From Acidobacteriota bacterium (GTDB lineage: Bacteria; Acidobacteriota; Terriglobia; UBA7540), in the NCBI GenBank assembly GCA_021787735.1, contig JAJYLL010000024.1, positions 1 to 48,385 of the forward strand: DNA of 48,385 nt, given 5' to 3'. The notes below the pieces were generated by a model, which was given only the letters and a program-made list of their open reading frames with translations, did not search any database and was not told the DNA's origin. Below, in pieces: positions 9,981 through 19,545 of this stretch (position 1 is its first letter; each line of letters begins with the position of its first letter). The position numbers and the translations under genes were made by a program.

Positions 9981-12900
9981 CTAGAAGAAGAATTTCGCCG
10001 CGAGTTGGATAAGCCGAGGATCGCGGGCAGCCAGGATACGACCGAAGTTGCCGGAAGCAATGTTGGTCGAGACCCCGGAGGAATTAAACTGCGTGTGGTT
10101 GAACACGTTGTAGAACTCGAAGCGCAACTGCATCGAGGTAGATTCGGTGAACGGAATGCTCTTCATGAGCGCCCAGTCGAAGTTGGCAATTCCCGGTCCT
10201 CGCAACGGGTTGCGTCCGGCGTCGCCTTGTACGCCAAGAGGCGTTCTGGCGAACGAGGCGGGGCTGAACCAGTAATGGTCCTTGCCGCCAACGTTAGAGG
10301 AGCGCGGATTGAAGTACGAAGCAGATGCCACCTGATTGGGAACGTCCCAGCATGCTGTCCAGTTGTACGCAGCGCAGGTCAGCGAGCGGAAGCCAGAGTC
10401 CACCACGTCCAGCGGGAAGCCGCTCTGGAACGTTGTGACGCCGCTCATCATCCAGCCGTCGAAGAACCTTCTGGCCACGGGATTGTCAAAGTGATGAATG
10501 GCCGGAATCTGGTAGAAGTATTCAACTACGAACCGGTTCGTTGCGTCGAATTCAGATGATCCGTAATTCATCGCTGTGTCAAAAGGATTGGTTCCGCGGA
10601 GAGATCCGTACCCACCGAACCCACCGCCTCCGAAAGCGGAGTTCTCGAAACCGGATCCGTTATCCAGAGCATGGGAGTAAGTGTAAACTGCGTTAAGCTG
10701 CAACCCATGCGACATGTGCTTGTTGAAGACGACCTGAAGGGCGTTGTAGCTTGAGTTTGAGGTCGTCTGCAGGTTCCCGATTCCCAGCAGGGCAACCCCG
10801 TACCGGGGGTCAGACCCATAGTTGTAATTCTGGGGGTAGTCGAATTGCTGGTAGACGCGGTCGGCCGCGCATCCAGCTTCCGCGCCGACACCTGCGAGGC
10901 AGGCGGCGGGTCTCACACCAGGATTCAATTCCCTGATGATCGCGTTCTTACGCCCCAGGGCGCCGACGTAACCAACCGACAGCATCATGGTATTGGTCAG
11001 TTGCCGTTGCACCGTGAAGTTGAAGTTCTGCGAATAGGGAACTGTGATGCCCGGGCTTGCAACGTACAAATAGTTTGGAAGGTAATCCGTAAAGTTAACA
11101 TTCTGGGGTGGAGTTGTCGGAGCCGGGAAGGGGTTGGTCGCAGTGCAGGTCCCTGCGATGTCTGCAAACGGATTCGCAAAGCTGGGGCTGCCGCCACAGG
11201 CTGCAGCGCCGCTGGCGAAAGGCGCAAAGGGAGCCTGCATGATGAATTGCAGTTCCTCCTCTTCCAGCATCCGGTTGAAGTAAATGCCGTAGCCGCTACG
11301 GACTGACCACCGGCCCGAACTGCCCGGGCTCCATGCAAATCCGAACCGAGGGCCAAAATGGTTGTACTTCGTGGTCCCGGTGGCATGTACTCCGGGATCG
11401 CCCTGGTACAAAGAGCCGATCGGCGCGCCGGGGAAGACGGTGGATTCCGCACCGGGACGGAAGGCCGTCATGGCGTGATTGTTGTGGTAGTTGTCAACAG
11501 TGGGTGTGTCAACTTGCCAGCCTGTACCGTAGGTCAGGACCAGGTCCTTACGAATCTTCCACTGGTCCTGGAAGTAGGAGTAGTACTCCTGGCCTCTGGC
11601 GTTGATAACGTCTCCGCCGCCCTGGCCGTAACTGTCCGGAATGCCCAGCAGGAAATCCGCACCCGGATCGCCCGTCGAATAGGCTCCCGTGCCGCCAAAG
11701 TTATAATTCCCGCTGAGCGAGGATGAAAACGGGTTGTAAACCTGGAAGCGACGCATATCGAAACCCATCTTGAAGGTGTGGTTGCCGGTAATCTTGGTGA
11801 AGTTGTCGTCCACCTGATAGGTCTGGTCGATGCGAGGCTGAGGCCCGTTGTTTGAGAATCCCAGGGTGAAATAGCCAGTGAGACCGATAACCGGATAGCT
11901 GGCCTGGGAGGGGTTCTGCGGCTTGATTCCCGTAAAGCCCACCGAGGCGGGGTCCACTACATTGACCGGCGCCGCAGCAATATAGTTGAACCGCGTGTAA
12001 CCGATGCGCGCCTCGTTGAGCGTGGTGGCGTTGAAAGTATGCTCCCACGTTGCCGAATAGTTCTGGATATGGCGCTGGTTGGTGTCCGGGAAGCCCGGAA
12101 GGTCCGCGCCCGTAAACGGCAGTGTATCGTTAGTCGGATGCCGCTCCCACAACCATGAACCCCAGAGGAGGTCCTTGGAGCCGAAGTTCTCATCAATGCG
12201 CGTGAAGTACTGGTCGTCGACCCCCGACGTCACGGGGTTGAAGTTGTATTCCGTGCCCGAGTTCGGCAAGGGGACGAACTTATTCATCAGCGAGACAGCA
12301 AGTGGATTGAGGTCAGCCTTGGGGATACTTCCCGTCGGGAAAAGGGTCGAATAGGGTGTTCCCGCTGGATAGGTCGTAAAGTTCTCACCCACCATCGCAT
12401 AGGGCGAAGTGGCTGTCGACGAGGCGATATCCGGAAAGACGCCATTCCTCTGATTCGCCGTGAAGACTGTGGTTGTTCCTCCGCCCTGGGGGACGCGGTT
12501 CCTAGTGCCCTGGTAGGAGAAGAAGAAGAACGATTGATCCTTCTTGATGGGCCCGCCGATTGTGCCGCCGAACTGGTTCTGGTGGAACACATCCGGCGTG
12601 GGCTTGAAGAAATTGCGGGCGTCAAGGCTGGTGTCACGGTAGAACTCAAAAGCATCGCCGTGAAACTGGTTGGTGCCAGACTTCGTAACCGCGTTCATAA
12701 TGGCGCCCGAATTGCGTCCGTATTCGGGATTGATCGTGTTCGTGATCATGTGAACTTCGGCGATGGCGTCAGGGCTTGGAATCACCAGGGGCGTGTTTAG
12801 CGGCAGATCGTTGCTGTCAATGCCGTTGATCAGATAGCTGTTCTGATCGGGCTGGCTGCCGTTCGTGGCGTAGTTGCCGCGAGCATCGGCTGCTGCCACA

Positions 12901-13436
12901 ACACCCGGCAACGTTTGCTGGAGCATCACCCAGTTACGTCCGTTCAGCGGCATATTAGTTATCGCCATTCCCGTCAGCGTTGCCCCCAGTTCAATGCTGA
13001 CTTTCTGGACTTGGGCTGGCGCGGCCTGGACGGTAACTTCCTGAGTCATCGCCCCGAGTTCCATCTTGATCGGAAGAACGTAAATCTGGTTCACAGACAA
13101 TGAAATCCTCTGTACCGCAAACTTCTTGAAGCCGCTCTTGTCAGCCGTGACGTCATACACACCCGGAGCTTGAAGATTCAGCGCAGTGAAGGATCCGTCA
13201 CTTGAGCTTGTGAGTTTCCTGGAAATGCCGGTGGCGACATTCGTGACCGTAATGCTGACACCAGGAATCACGGCTCCTGTCTGATCAGTGACAGTACCTT
13301 GAATCCTGGCATTCACATCCCCGAGTGCCGCTCGCGGGGGGATGAAGAGGAAAACCGCCAGTAACGATAACAACGCAAAGATCAGACCGCGACGCAAAGC
13401 ACTCCAAAATGCATGGATGGTTGTTGATGTATCCAT
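9981..13436 (-). CDS. Oar-like TonB-dependent receptor with carboxypeptidase-regulatory-like domain
   Basis: The 1151-residue outer-membrane protein has a signal peptide (hydrophobic stretch at about residues 18-40). A carboxypeptidase-regulatory-like/Cna-B domain follows (GTVTDQTGAVIPGVSITVTN), then a plug region (NMPLNGRNW, near 165) and a long beta-barrel ending in KFFF with C-terminal Phe. This architecture is highly expanded in Acidobacteriota, where such Oar-like proteins probably import oligosaccharides or peptides using TonB energy; substrate is not predictable. The ATG at 13436 overlaps the stop of a decayed upstream frame (TGATG), with AAAGGAGG about 13 bases before. A GTG one codon earlier is the alternative start. 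A strong terminator follows. Confidence 0.93.
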   Translation of the reverse strand: MDTSTTIHAFWSALRRGLIFALLSLLAVFLFIPPRAALGDVNARIQGTVTDQTGAVIPGVSITVTNVATGISRKLTSSSDGSFTALNLQAPGVYDVTADKSGFKKFAVQRISLSVNQIYVLPIKMELGAMTQEVTVQAAPAQVQKVSIELGATLTGMAITNMPLNGRNWVMLQQTLPGVVAAADARGNYATNGSQPDQNSYLINGIDSNDLPLNTPLVIPSPDAIAEVHMITNTINPEYGRNSGAIMNAVTKSGTNQFHGDAFEFYRDTSLDARNFFKPTPDVFHQNQFGGTIGGPIKKDQSFFFFSYQGTRNRVPQGGGTTTVFTANQRNGVFPDIASSTATSPYAMVGENFTTYPAGTPYSTLFPTGSIPKADLNPLAVSLMNKFVPLPNSGTEYNFNPVTSGVDDQYFTRIDENFGSKDLLWGSWLWERHPTNDTLPFTGADLPGFPDTNQRHIQNYSATWEHTFNATTLNEARIGYTRFNYIAAAPVNVVDPASVGFTGIKPQNPSQASYPVIGLTGYFTLGFSNNGPQPRIDQTYQVDDNFTKITGNHTFKMGFDMRRFQVYNPFSSSLSGNYNFGGTGAYSTGDPGADFLLGIPDSYGQGGGDVINARGQEYYSYFQDQWKIRKDLVLTYGTGWQVDTPTVDNYHNNHAMTAFRPGAESTVFPGAPIGSLYQGDPGVHATGTTKYNHFGPRFGFAWSPGSSGRWSVRSGYGIYFNRMLEEEELQFIMQAPFAPFASGAAACGGSPSFANPFADIAGTCTATNPFPAPTTPPQNVNFTDYLPNYLYVASPGITVPYSQNFNFTVQRQLTNTMMLSVGYVGALGRKNAIIRELNPGVRPAACLAGVGAEAGCAADRVYQQFDYPQNYNYGSDPRYGVALLGIGNLQTTSNSSYNALQVVFNKHMSHGLQLNAVYTYSHALDNGSGFENSAFGGGGFGGYGSLRGTNPFDTAMNYGSSEFDATNRFVVEYFYQIPAIHHFDNPVARRFFDGWMMSGVTTFQSGFPLDVVDSGFRSLTCAAYNWTACWDVPNQVASASYFNPRSSNVGGKDHYWFSPASFARTPLGVQGDAGRNPLRGPGIANFDWALMKSIPFTESTSMQLRFEFYNVFNHTQFNSSGVSTNIASGNFGRILAARDPRLIQLAAKFFF

Positions 13437-13789
13437 CACGCCATGCCTCCTTTGTCAATCGAGTTCCTGAAACACAGAATCGCACCAGTTAAGGCGCTCA
13501 ATCGGGCAGCGTTCAACGTGAGCGCTAGAGGCCCTGAATTTGCTGCCATGGAAAGGTAAAATTCCTTGCCGGAAAGAAGATTCGCCGCAAAAGAGTAGCT
13601 ACTTGTGTCCGACTTGACATCGCGAATATCTCCGGCCTCAACATTGGTGACCGTCACTCGAGCGTTTGGTATGACTGCACCGACCCGGCTGGTCTCAACT
13701 TGAGATCTGGCTGAACACGGAGCAAAAAAGACCATCAGCCAGGCTACGAGAACAAGATGAAATAACCGCCGCTCAGTCAATCTGCTCAT
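13436..13789 (-). pseudogene. Decayed N-terminus of a second Oar-like receptor
   Basis: The 117-residue frame starts with a signal peptide (VLVAWLMVFFAPCSA) and then QVETSRV-GAVIPNARVTVTNVEAG, the start of a carboxypeptidase-regulatory-like domain. About eight residues normally found between the first strand and GAVIP (SGTVTDxxG-like) are missing. After about 45 recognisable residues (SYSFAANLLSGKEFYLS) similarity ends, and the frame runs into unrelated sequence that stops at TGATG, overlapping the intact receptor. It looks like an eroded receptor gene. It could alternatively be kept as a translated leader for the receptor, because the frames are coupled. Confidence 0.65.
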
Positions 13790-14058
13790 AACTTAAGCCT
13801 CCATAACATACACCCACACCGGAGGCTCTCTCCAGATGTGCAGTCCTGCCCGCAACCGTTTGCGGTGTTGGCAAAACAGAACCGCCACCCCGATTTACCC
13901 CAAAACCCGTTACAATATCTGGATATAAGCAGCCAGACAAAGAAAGATGACTCGACTCCGCCGCACTGGCACACGGAGTCTTGCATCGCAGTGTTCATCA
14001 AGGGTTCGAACAACCACTAACCAGTGTGCAATTCTGTTCGCATTCGAAACCCATATCA

Positions 14059-14072
14059 GTGATTTCAATCAC
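14059..14072. promoter_or_regulatory. GTGATT-TC-AATCAC palindrome
   Basis: A perfect 6+6 inverted repeat with a two-base centre, eight bases upstream of the CRP-like palindrome. Its arms resemble the GTGA/TCAC half-sites of the CRP/FNR family, although the spacing is shorter. It may be a second binding site; no binding evidence is available. Confidence 0.4.
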
Positions 14073-14079
14073 GCCCTCT

Positions 14080-14095
14080 TGTGACAAACATCACA
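14080..14095. promoter_or_regulatory. CRP-like operator TGTGA-N6-TCACA
   Basis: The site matches the CRP-family consensus exactly in both half-sites and in spacing (TGTGA, CAAACA, TCACA). It lies about 290 bases upstream of the receptor remnant on one side and about 600 bases upstream of the UvrC-like gene on the other, so its target is unclear. A Crp/Fnr-family regulator would be the expected partner; none is encoded in the window. Confidence 0.5.
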
Positions 14096-14690
14096 CATCC
14101 AAATTGGGTGTCCTGACCCCCATCAGAGCAGCACTGTGGCTGTAGGAACTGCATTCATAAGGATGCTTTTCACTGTACCGATAGCAACTGTTACACGGGG
14201 ACGAATAATATATCCAAATTACAAAAATGTACACCAGACTTAAGGGAAAATGCCCGACGTGTCTAGAATCAGAGCAATGCAGTCTTCTAGGAGACCTGGA
14301 AGAGGATCATTTCGAAGAGCAACAGGGAACATCAGACGCGTCACGACAACCACGCGAGTCTAGGGAGATCGCTATTTCTCGTCCGATAAAAGATCCTTAT
14401 ACAAACAATAAATATTTTTGACGGGGGACACGTCGCATTCAACGGCGGTGGTGCAGCTTCCGTTTGGCGAGATCTGGAAGATGTCGTGGAAAACTGAAGG
14501 GCAGGCATGCCGCGGCCGGGCCTTCGACCCGCATATTATCAAGTCATGTGAAGGACTGTCGCACTCCGCCGGGTACTGGTCCAAACTGCGCACGGCCGTT
14601 ATTCTGCTAAGCCCTTTTGCGCTCTGCTCCTCGCAGCTTGACCGCCCTTTTGCCTGGAAATTAAAATCAGTTCAATCGCTGGGAATGCAC

Positions 14691-15824
14691 ATGAAACTTG
14701 AAAACTCGCTGGAATTTAATCCGAATGGAGAGAGCGAGCCTTTCTTTGAACGCCTGGAGCACCGCGCGGCAGCGTTCGCCCTTTTCCCTGAAAAGGGGGA
14801 AACACCCGGAACGCCGCCCTACATCGGCCGGACGCTCGATTTGCAACGGCGGCTTCGCCGGATGCTTCGAAAGCCTGAAGCAAACTCAAAGCTCCTGAAC
14901 CTTCGGGAATCAACACGGCGCGTGGAATATCAGTATGCCGGCTCGGGCTTCGAGATGCAGTGGCTTGTTTACCGCCTGACCCGCCATTACTACCCCCGGC
15001 AATACCGCGCCCGGTTGCGGCTCAAACCTCCTGCGATGCTCAAGGTGAACCTTCAAAACCGTTTCCCCCGCGTATATCCCACGCGGCGAATTGCCAATGA
15101 TGGATCGCTCTACTACGGGCCATTCCCTTCCCGGCCCACTGCAGATCGCTTTGCAGGAGAGTTCCTTGACCTTTTCAAAGTCCGGCGCTGTTCCGAGGAT
15201 CTCCATCCCGACCCTGCCCATCCAGGCTGCATCTACTCGCAGATGCGCATGTGCATGGCCCCATGCTTCCAGGGCTGTACTGACGCGGAGTATCGGGAGG
15301 AAGTTGAGCGCGTCATCGAATTTCTGGGCAGCGAGGGCCAGTCTCTTGAGCGAAGTCTGAAGTCGGAACGGGACCGTGCCTCCGGAGACCTTGATTTTGA
15401 GCGCGCCGCGCAATTGCACCGCAAGGCAGAAAAGGTCCACGACGCACTGGCGCTCAAACCTGAACCGGTCCGGAACATTCGCGAGCTTCACGCCGTCCTT
15501 GTTTTGCCCGGATTACAACCCAGAACTCTTTCTTTTTTCCTGATGTGTTCGGGCAAGCTGCATGGGCCCGGCATGCTTGACCTTGGTGAAAACGTCTCTA
15601 CACCGCTTTCTCTCGACGAACGCATCCGTATTCTTTTTGAGGAGTTGCTGAACCGCGCAGACGATTTCCCGAACGTAGCGTCGTGGGAGCACCTGGGTCT
15701 GTTTTCCAAGTGGTATTACAGCAGTTTCCGCCAGGGAGAAGTGGTCATGCTTTCTTCACCGTCACAGATTCCGTACTCGCGGCTCATTCGGATCTGCCGG
15801 AAGCTTATGGCAGGACCTTCCTGA
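14691..15824 (+). CDS. Short UvrC homologue (degenerate GIY-YIG, Fe-S cysteines, UVR domain)
   Basis: The 377-residue protein resembles the N-terminal half of the excinuclease subunit UvrC. A GIY-YIG-like domain keeps the second motif (YIGRTLDLQRRLRR) but the first is altered (AFALF) and the downstream Asn is not visible. Four cysteines C167, C180, C188 and C192, in RRC...GCIYSQMRMCMAPC, match the UvrC iron-sulfur ligands in order and near-identical spacing. A UVR helical motif (DLDFERAAQLHRKAE) follows. The RNase H-like nuclease and the HhH domain of UvrC are absent, so only the 3' incision half could remain, as in Cho. I chose ATG 14691 because homology starts just after it; ATG 14685 is equally possible. 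Confidence 0.8.
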   Translation: MKLENSLEFNPNGESEPFFERLEHRAAAFALFPEKGETPGTPPYIGRTLDLQRRLRRMLRKPEANSKLLNLRESTRRVEYQYAGSGFEMQWLVYRLTRHYYPRQYRARLRLKPPAMLKVNLQNRFPRVYPTRRIANDGSLYYGPFPSRPTADRFAGEFLDLFKVRRCSEDLHPDPAHPGCIYSQMRMCMAPCFQGCTDAEYREEVERVIEFLGSEGQSLERSLKSERDRASGDLDFERAAQLHRKAEKVHDALALKPEPVRNIRELHAVLVLPGLQPRTLSFFLMCSGKLHGPGMLDLGENVSTPLSLDERIRILFEELLNRADDFPNVASWEHLGLFSKWYYSSFRQGEVVMLSSPSQIPYSRLIRICRKLMAGPS

Positions 15825-15945
15825 TCACGGGAAAACGCGGAGTAACAGAAAAAACAGCCTGTGCTGAACCAACAGCCCGGATCGCTTCTTTGTTTGACTG
15901 CCTTCATGGGGTGGCCATAGAATTGGTGGAGAGGCGAGCAAATAT

Positions 15946-18369
15946 ATGGATGGTCCCCAAGTCCGGCCTCCCAAGCGCTCACAGAGCGGGAGGATGACCC
16001 CGCTGCTGAGAAGCCGCAAGTTTTTTGGACAACTGGTTTTTGTGATCCTGGTGGTCCTTTCCGCAGGAGTCGGTGTCCTGGGGGGACTCTACTTTGTCTA
16101 CTCATCAGACCTTCCGCAAGTCCAGCAGTTGGAAAATTACCGCCCAGACGTGATGACGGAAGTTTTTGCCGACGACGGAACTCCCATCGCCCGGTTTGCG
16201 ATGGAGCATCGCGTGATGGTCACCTACAACCAGATTCCTCCCGTTCTGCGCAACGCCGTCATTTCTATTGAGGACCGCAACTTCGAAAGCCACTGGGGCA
16301 TTGACGTGCTCAGGATCATGCGGGCCGCCGTCACCGATATTCTGGAGTGGAAGAAGGCACAAGGAGCCAGCACTCTGACTCAGCAAGTCGCCAAGATGCT
16401 TTTTCTGACTCCGGAAAAGAGCTTTCGTCGAAAAATTCAGGAAGCGCTGCTGGCCATTCAGATCGAGCGCCGCTTCACCAAGCCGCAGATTTTCAGCATG
16501 TACGCCAACCAGGTTCCCATGGGATATGGGAATTATGGTTTTGCCGCCGCGGCAGAGTTTTACTTTGGAAAGCATATTGAGCAACTGACGCTTCCGGAAG
16601 CTGCTCTTCTGGCCGGCATGGCCCGCGGCCCCATTTACTGGCCGATTCTTCATCCGCATTACGCAATCGCTCGGCGCAATGAAGTCCTGCACGCAATGTT
16701 GGGCACGGGCGATATCAACAGGGCCCAGTACGAGGCGGCCATCAAGACCCCGCTGGACCTGCACGTCCGAAGCTGGCATGAGAATATTGCGCCCTATTTT
16801 GTTGAGGACATCCGGCAGTTTCTTCAGCGCAAGTACGGCCTGAAGGCTGTGCAGCAGAAAGGTCTGAGAGTCTATACCACGCTCAACATCCAGATGCAAA
16901 AGGAAGCCCAGGAAGCGCTCCGGCACGGTCTGCGCGTGGATGATAAGAGGCGCGGCTGGCGAGGTCCGGAACAAAACATCCTGAAGGACCCTGTCCAGTT
17001 TCCTGATGGCCAGCAGGCCACGCTCAAGACCTACGACAATTCCGACTGGGAGAACCCCCTTAAGGCGGATGACGTTGCACACGGCATCGTGATGGCTGTC
17101 AGCCCGCTTTACGCCAGTGTCCGATTTGGAGACCTCACGGCGCAGGTGAAACCCGCGGATTTCAAGTGGACAGGGAGAACGGACCCTCGCTCCGTGTTCA
17201 GCCCCGGAGACGTGGACCTGTTCCACATCAATGAGGTCAACGGGACAACGGCTCATGTGACACTTGATCAAACGCCGCTTGTCCAGGGAGCGCTGGTGGC
17301 CATTGACAACGCAACGGGTGAAGTCAAGGCAATGGTGGGCGGGTACGACTACGATACAAGCCAGTTTAACCGCGCGGTACAAGCCTACCGCCAGGTTGGC
17401 TCATCTTTCAAAGTTTATGTGTATGCACAGGCCCTGCTGGACGGTATTGGCCCCTTCGACACCATCATGGATACGCCGGTGACATTCCCCAGCCCCCAGG
17501 GGCTGTGGGCGCCGCACAATTACGACAGCAAGTTCGAAGGGAGCATCACGCTTCTGCACGCGCTGGCAGAATCCAGGAACGTCCCTGCGGTCAAGCTGCT
17601 TGCAAAAGTTGGGATCGACAACGTCATCAAGCTGTGCCGGCGTTTTGGCATTGAGTCACGGCTGGTCCCCAATCTGCCGCTGGCACTGGGAGCTTCGGAT
17701 CTGACTCTGCTGGAGCACACTTCCGCCTTTTCAACTTTCCCCGATGACGGTGTCCACATTGCTCCGCGTGAAATCCTTCGAGTCACTGACTACAACGGGC
17801 GCGTGATCGACGAGCTCTCTCCTCAGGTCACGGACGTTTTGCCGGCCGGCATCGCACGGATTGAAATCTCCATGTTGCGCGAAGTTTTCAACTCCGGCAC
17901 GGCCGTGGCCGCAAGGGGGCTTGCCCAGAAATACGACCTTGCCGGCAAGACCGGGACAACCAACGACTTTACCGATGCCTGGTTTATCGGCTTCTCTCCC
18001 TCGATTACGACCGGCGTGTGGGTCGGGTTCGATGACCATCGCCCGCTGGGCCGTGGCGAAGAAGGTTCGCACGTCGCGTTGCCCATCTGGACGGACTTCA
18101 TGACCGCGGTCCTGAAAAACATGCCGGTGGAGCGGTTTCCGGATTCTCCGCTGCTTACTAACCCCAACCAGATTCAGCAGATTCTGGCAAGCACCGGAAT
18201 GAACAACGCGGCGGCTGGCGATTCAATTCTCGGCACGCTTGCTGCCAGCCTGTTACAGACAAAGCCAGTCTCCTCGATTCAACTGATTTCCCCCACCGTA
18301 CAAACCCCGCCTCCTCCGTCGGCGGATTTGGCAGTTCCCGCAACCGGAAAGGCAACGCAGACAAACTAG
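15946..18369 (+). CDS. Class A penicillin-binding protein (PBP1A type)
   Basis: This 807-residue bifunctional enzyme polymerises and cross-links peptidoglycan from the periplasmic side of the inner membrane. One membrane segment lies at about residues 28-52. The glycosyltransferase domain has the catalytic Glu109 in ISIEDRNF and GASTLTQQ. The transpeptidase domain has nucleophile Ser486 in SSFK, SRN near residue 543 and KTGTT at 668. An OB-like insert separates them, as in PBP1A proteins. TAGAAT (15918-15923) may be its -10 box, and GGAGAGG precedes the ATG. Confidence 0.97.
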   Translation: MDGPQVRPPKRSQSGRMTPLLRSRKFFGQLVFVILVVLSAGVGVLGGLYFVYSSDLPQVQQLENYRPDVMTEVFADDGTPIARFAMEHRVMVTYNQIPPVLRNAVISIEDRNFESHWGIDVLRIMRAAVTDILEWKKAQGASTLTQQVAKMLFLTPEKSFRRKIQEALLAIQIERRFTKPQIFSMYANQVPMGYGNYGFAAAAEFYFGKHIEQLTLPEAALLAGMARGPIYWPILHPHYAIARRNEVLHAMLGTGDINRAQYEAAIKTPLDLHVRSWHENIAPYFVEDIRQFLQRKYGLKAVQQKGLRVYTTLNIQMQKEAQEALRHGLRVDDKRRGWRGPEQNILKDPVQFPDGQQATLKTYDNSDWENPLKADDVAHGIVMAVSPLYASVRFGDLTAQVKPADFKWTGRTDPRSVFSPGDVDLFHINEVNGTTAHVTLDQTPLVQGALVAIDNATGEVKAMVGGYDYDTSQFNRAVQAYRQVGSSFKVYVYAQALLDGIGPFDTIMDTPVTFPSPQGLWAPHNYDSKFEGSITLLHALAESRNVPAVKLLAKVGIDNVIKLCRRFGIESRLVPNLPLALGASDLTLLEHTSAFSTFPDDGVHIAPREILRVTDYNGRVIDELSPQVTDVLPAGIARIEISMLREVFNSGTAVAARGLAQKYDLAGKTGTTNDFTDAWFIGFSPSITTGVWVGFDDHRPLGRGEEGSHVALPIWTDFMTAVLKNMPVERFPDSPLLTNPNQIQQILASTGMNNAAAGDSILGTLAASLLQTKPVSSIQLISPTVQTPPPPSADLAVPATGKATQTN

Positions 18370-18400
18370 AACACCGTCCTGCGAAAGAACAGCCTCTGCA

Positions 18401-19417
18401 TCATTTTGAAAAGTGGTCGTAGCCAGCCGACGCGAGTGGCGATCGGCTGCCGTCATTTCGAACCAATAAGACCTCGTGCGCTCGGCGAATCTGACCGATG
18501 CATCGAAGCGGCAGACCGCGGTGGAGGGCGGGGACCTTTGTCAGCCTCTGCTTTGGCACGGTGAATAGCAGTTCGTAATCTTCCCCGCCGTTCAGAGCAA
18601 GCTCCAAAGCGCGCTCCGGCAGCTTGCCAGGCGGCCCGGGGATATAGTCAGCCAGGACAGTTGCTCCAACCCCGCTCGCTTCGCACAGCCGAATCAGATC
18701 CGTCGAAAGTCCGTCACTGATGTCCATCATTGCCGAGGGCAGGCCCGAGTTCTGAAGCCAACGGCCCAGCTCGCAGCGCGGTTCGGGGTAAAGGTGCGAT
18801 TTCAGGGCCGAAGATTCCGGGCCTGCCTGCGTGCCGTGCCGGCCGCTTTTTCTCGCACGAGCCTGCGATTTCAAAATCTCAAGCCCTTGTGCCGAGCAGC
18901 CCAGGCTGCCGCTAACAAAGATCTGGTCGCCCGGCCGTGCGCCGGAACGTAGCAATCCTCTACCACGAAGGACCTCGCCTGCCAGCGTCACGTCGATCAT
19001 GACGGTTCGCCGCACAATCGAGGTATCGCCGCCAATCACCTGGACCCGGAAACAGGCGGCAAGATCCAAGATCCCCCTGTAGAACTCTTCAATCCAGCGG
19101 CGGGACAAAGCTCGCGGGAAAGCAACTGAAACCAGGGCAAAGCGAGGAACGCCTCCCATGGCGGCAATGTCGCTCAGAGACCGTGCGAGCGCGCGGTGCC
19201 CGACGGATCTGGCCGGATGCAGGTCAGCGGTGAAATGGACTCCCTCGATCGAAAGGTCGGCTGTCAAGATCAAATCGCGGTCACGTCCAACGCGAACCAA
19301 CGCTGCGTCGTCGCCTATGCCCAGCCTGACTTGCGGCGACTTGCCTGCACTCAAAGTCTGCAACCACCGCACGAACTGACCTTCTGATTGAAAGATCATC
19401 TCCGGTGTAGTATACAT
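18401..19417 (-). CDS. thiL: Thiamine-monophosphate kinase
   Basis: ThiL phosphorylates thiamine monophosphate to thiamine diphosphate, the last step of cofactor synthesis. The 338-residue protein has the usual length. It carries GIGDDAAL near residue 33, the metal-binding LTADLSIEGVHF, HRALARSLSDIAAMGG, VIGGDTS near 130 and DISDGLSTDL near 235. It converges with PBP1A (31-base gap, no clear terminator) and is divergent from the Tat-signal hydrolase. A second in-frame ATG six codons in (after CGGAG) is an alternative start. Confidence 0.95.
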   Translation of the reverse strand: MYTTPEMIFQSEGQFVRWLQTLSAGKSPQVRLGIGDDAALVRVGRDRDLILTADLSIEGVHFTADLHPARSVGHRALARSLSDIAAMGGVPRFALVSVAFPRALSRRWIEEFYRGILDLAACFRVQVIGGDTSIVRRTVMIDVTLAGEVLRGRGLLRSGARPGDQIFVSGSLGCSAQGLEILKSQARARKSGRHGTQAGPESSALKSHLYPEPRCELGRWLQNSGLPSAMMDISDGLSTDLIRLCEASGVGATVLADYIPGPPGKLPERALELALNGGEDYELLFTVPKQRLTKVPALHRGLPLRCIGQIRRAHEVLLVRNDGSRSPLASAGYDHFSK

Positions 19418-19545
19418 TCAGCTTTGCTTTCCAGTCCCTGTGTTTGAAATGGCTGCGGCTTGCGCGCGCGGGCCATGTTCTGCATCGCCTCACCAGACTT
19501 GTCGTGCGCAATAGTGGCTGTCTGCAAACTTCCCGGAGGTTGCCA

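Larger units (their letters stand above)
13790..14690. other. 900-base region without a supported gene
   Basis: This is the largest gap in the window, between the divergent receptor remnant and the UvrC-like gene. It contains two operator-like palindromes (14059-14072 and 14080-14095), an AT-rich segment around 14190-14230 and open frames with weak or no ribosome sites. One frame (14227-14421) has CPTC and a later Cys but ends without family features. The frame joined upstream to the UvrC-like gene (from a TTG at 14418) shows no conserved sequence before 14691. Confidence 0.6.

Noticed and set aside
13786-14013. A 75-codon Cys/Trp-rich frame upstream of the receptor remnant
   Set aside because: Unusual composition, no ribosome site and no hydrophobic or domain pattern; it overlaps the promoter region of the receptor locus.
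14227-14421. A 64-codon frame with a CPTC motif
   Set aside because: It has no Shine-Dalgarno sequence, and the charged sequence does not resemble a zinc-ribbon family. It is too weak to call a gene.
16105-17382. A 425-codon frame antisense to PBP1A
   Set aside because: It mirrors the codon pattern of the strongly conserved penicillin-binding protein and shows no signal, domain or ribosome site of its own.
19444-19545. A longer N-terminus for the Tat-signal hydrolase
   Set aside because: The added residues would bury the twin-arginine signal, and the ATG at 19546 has a good ribosome site.
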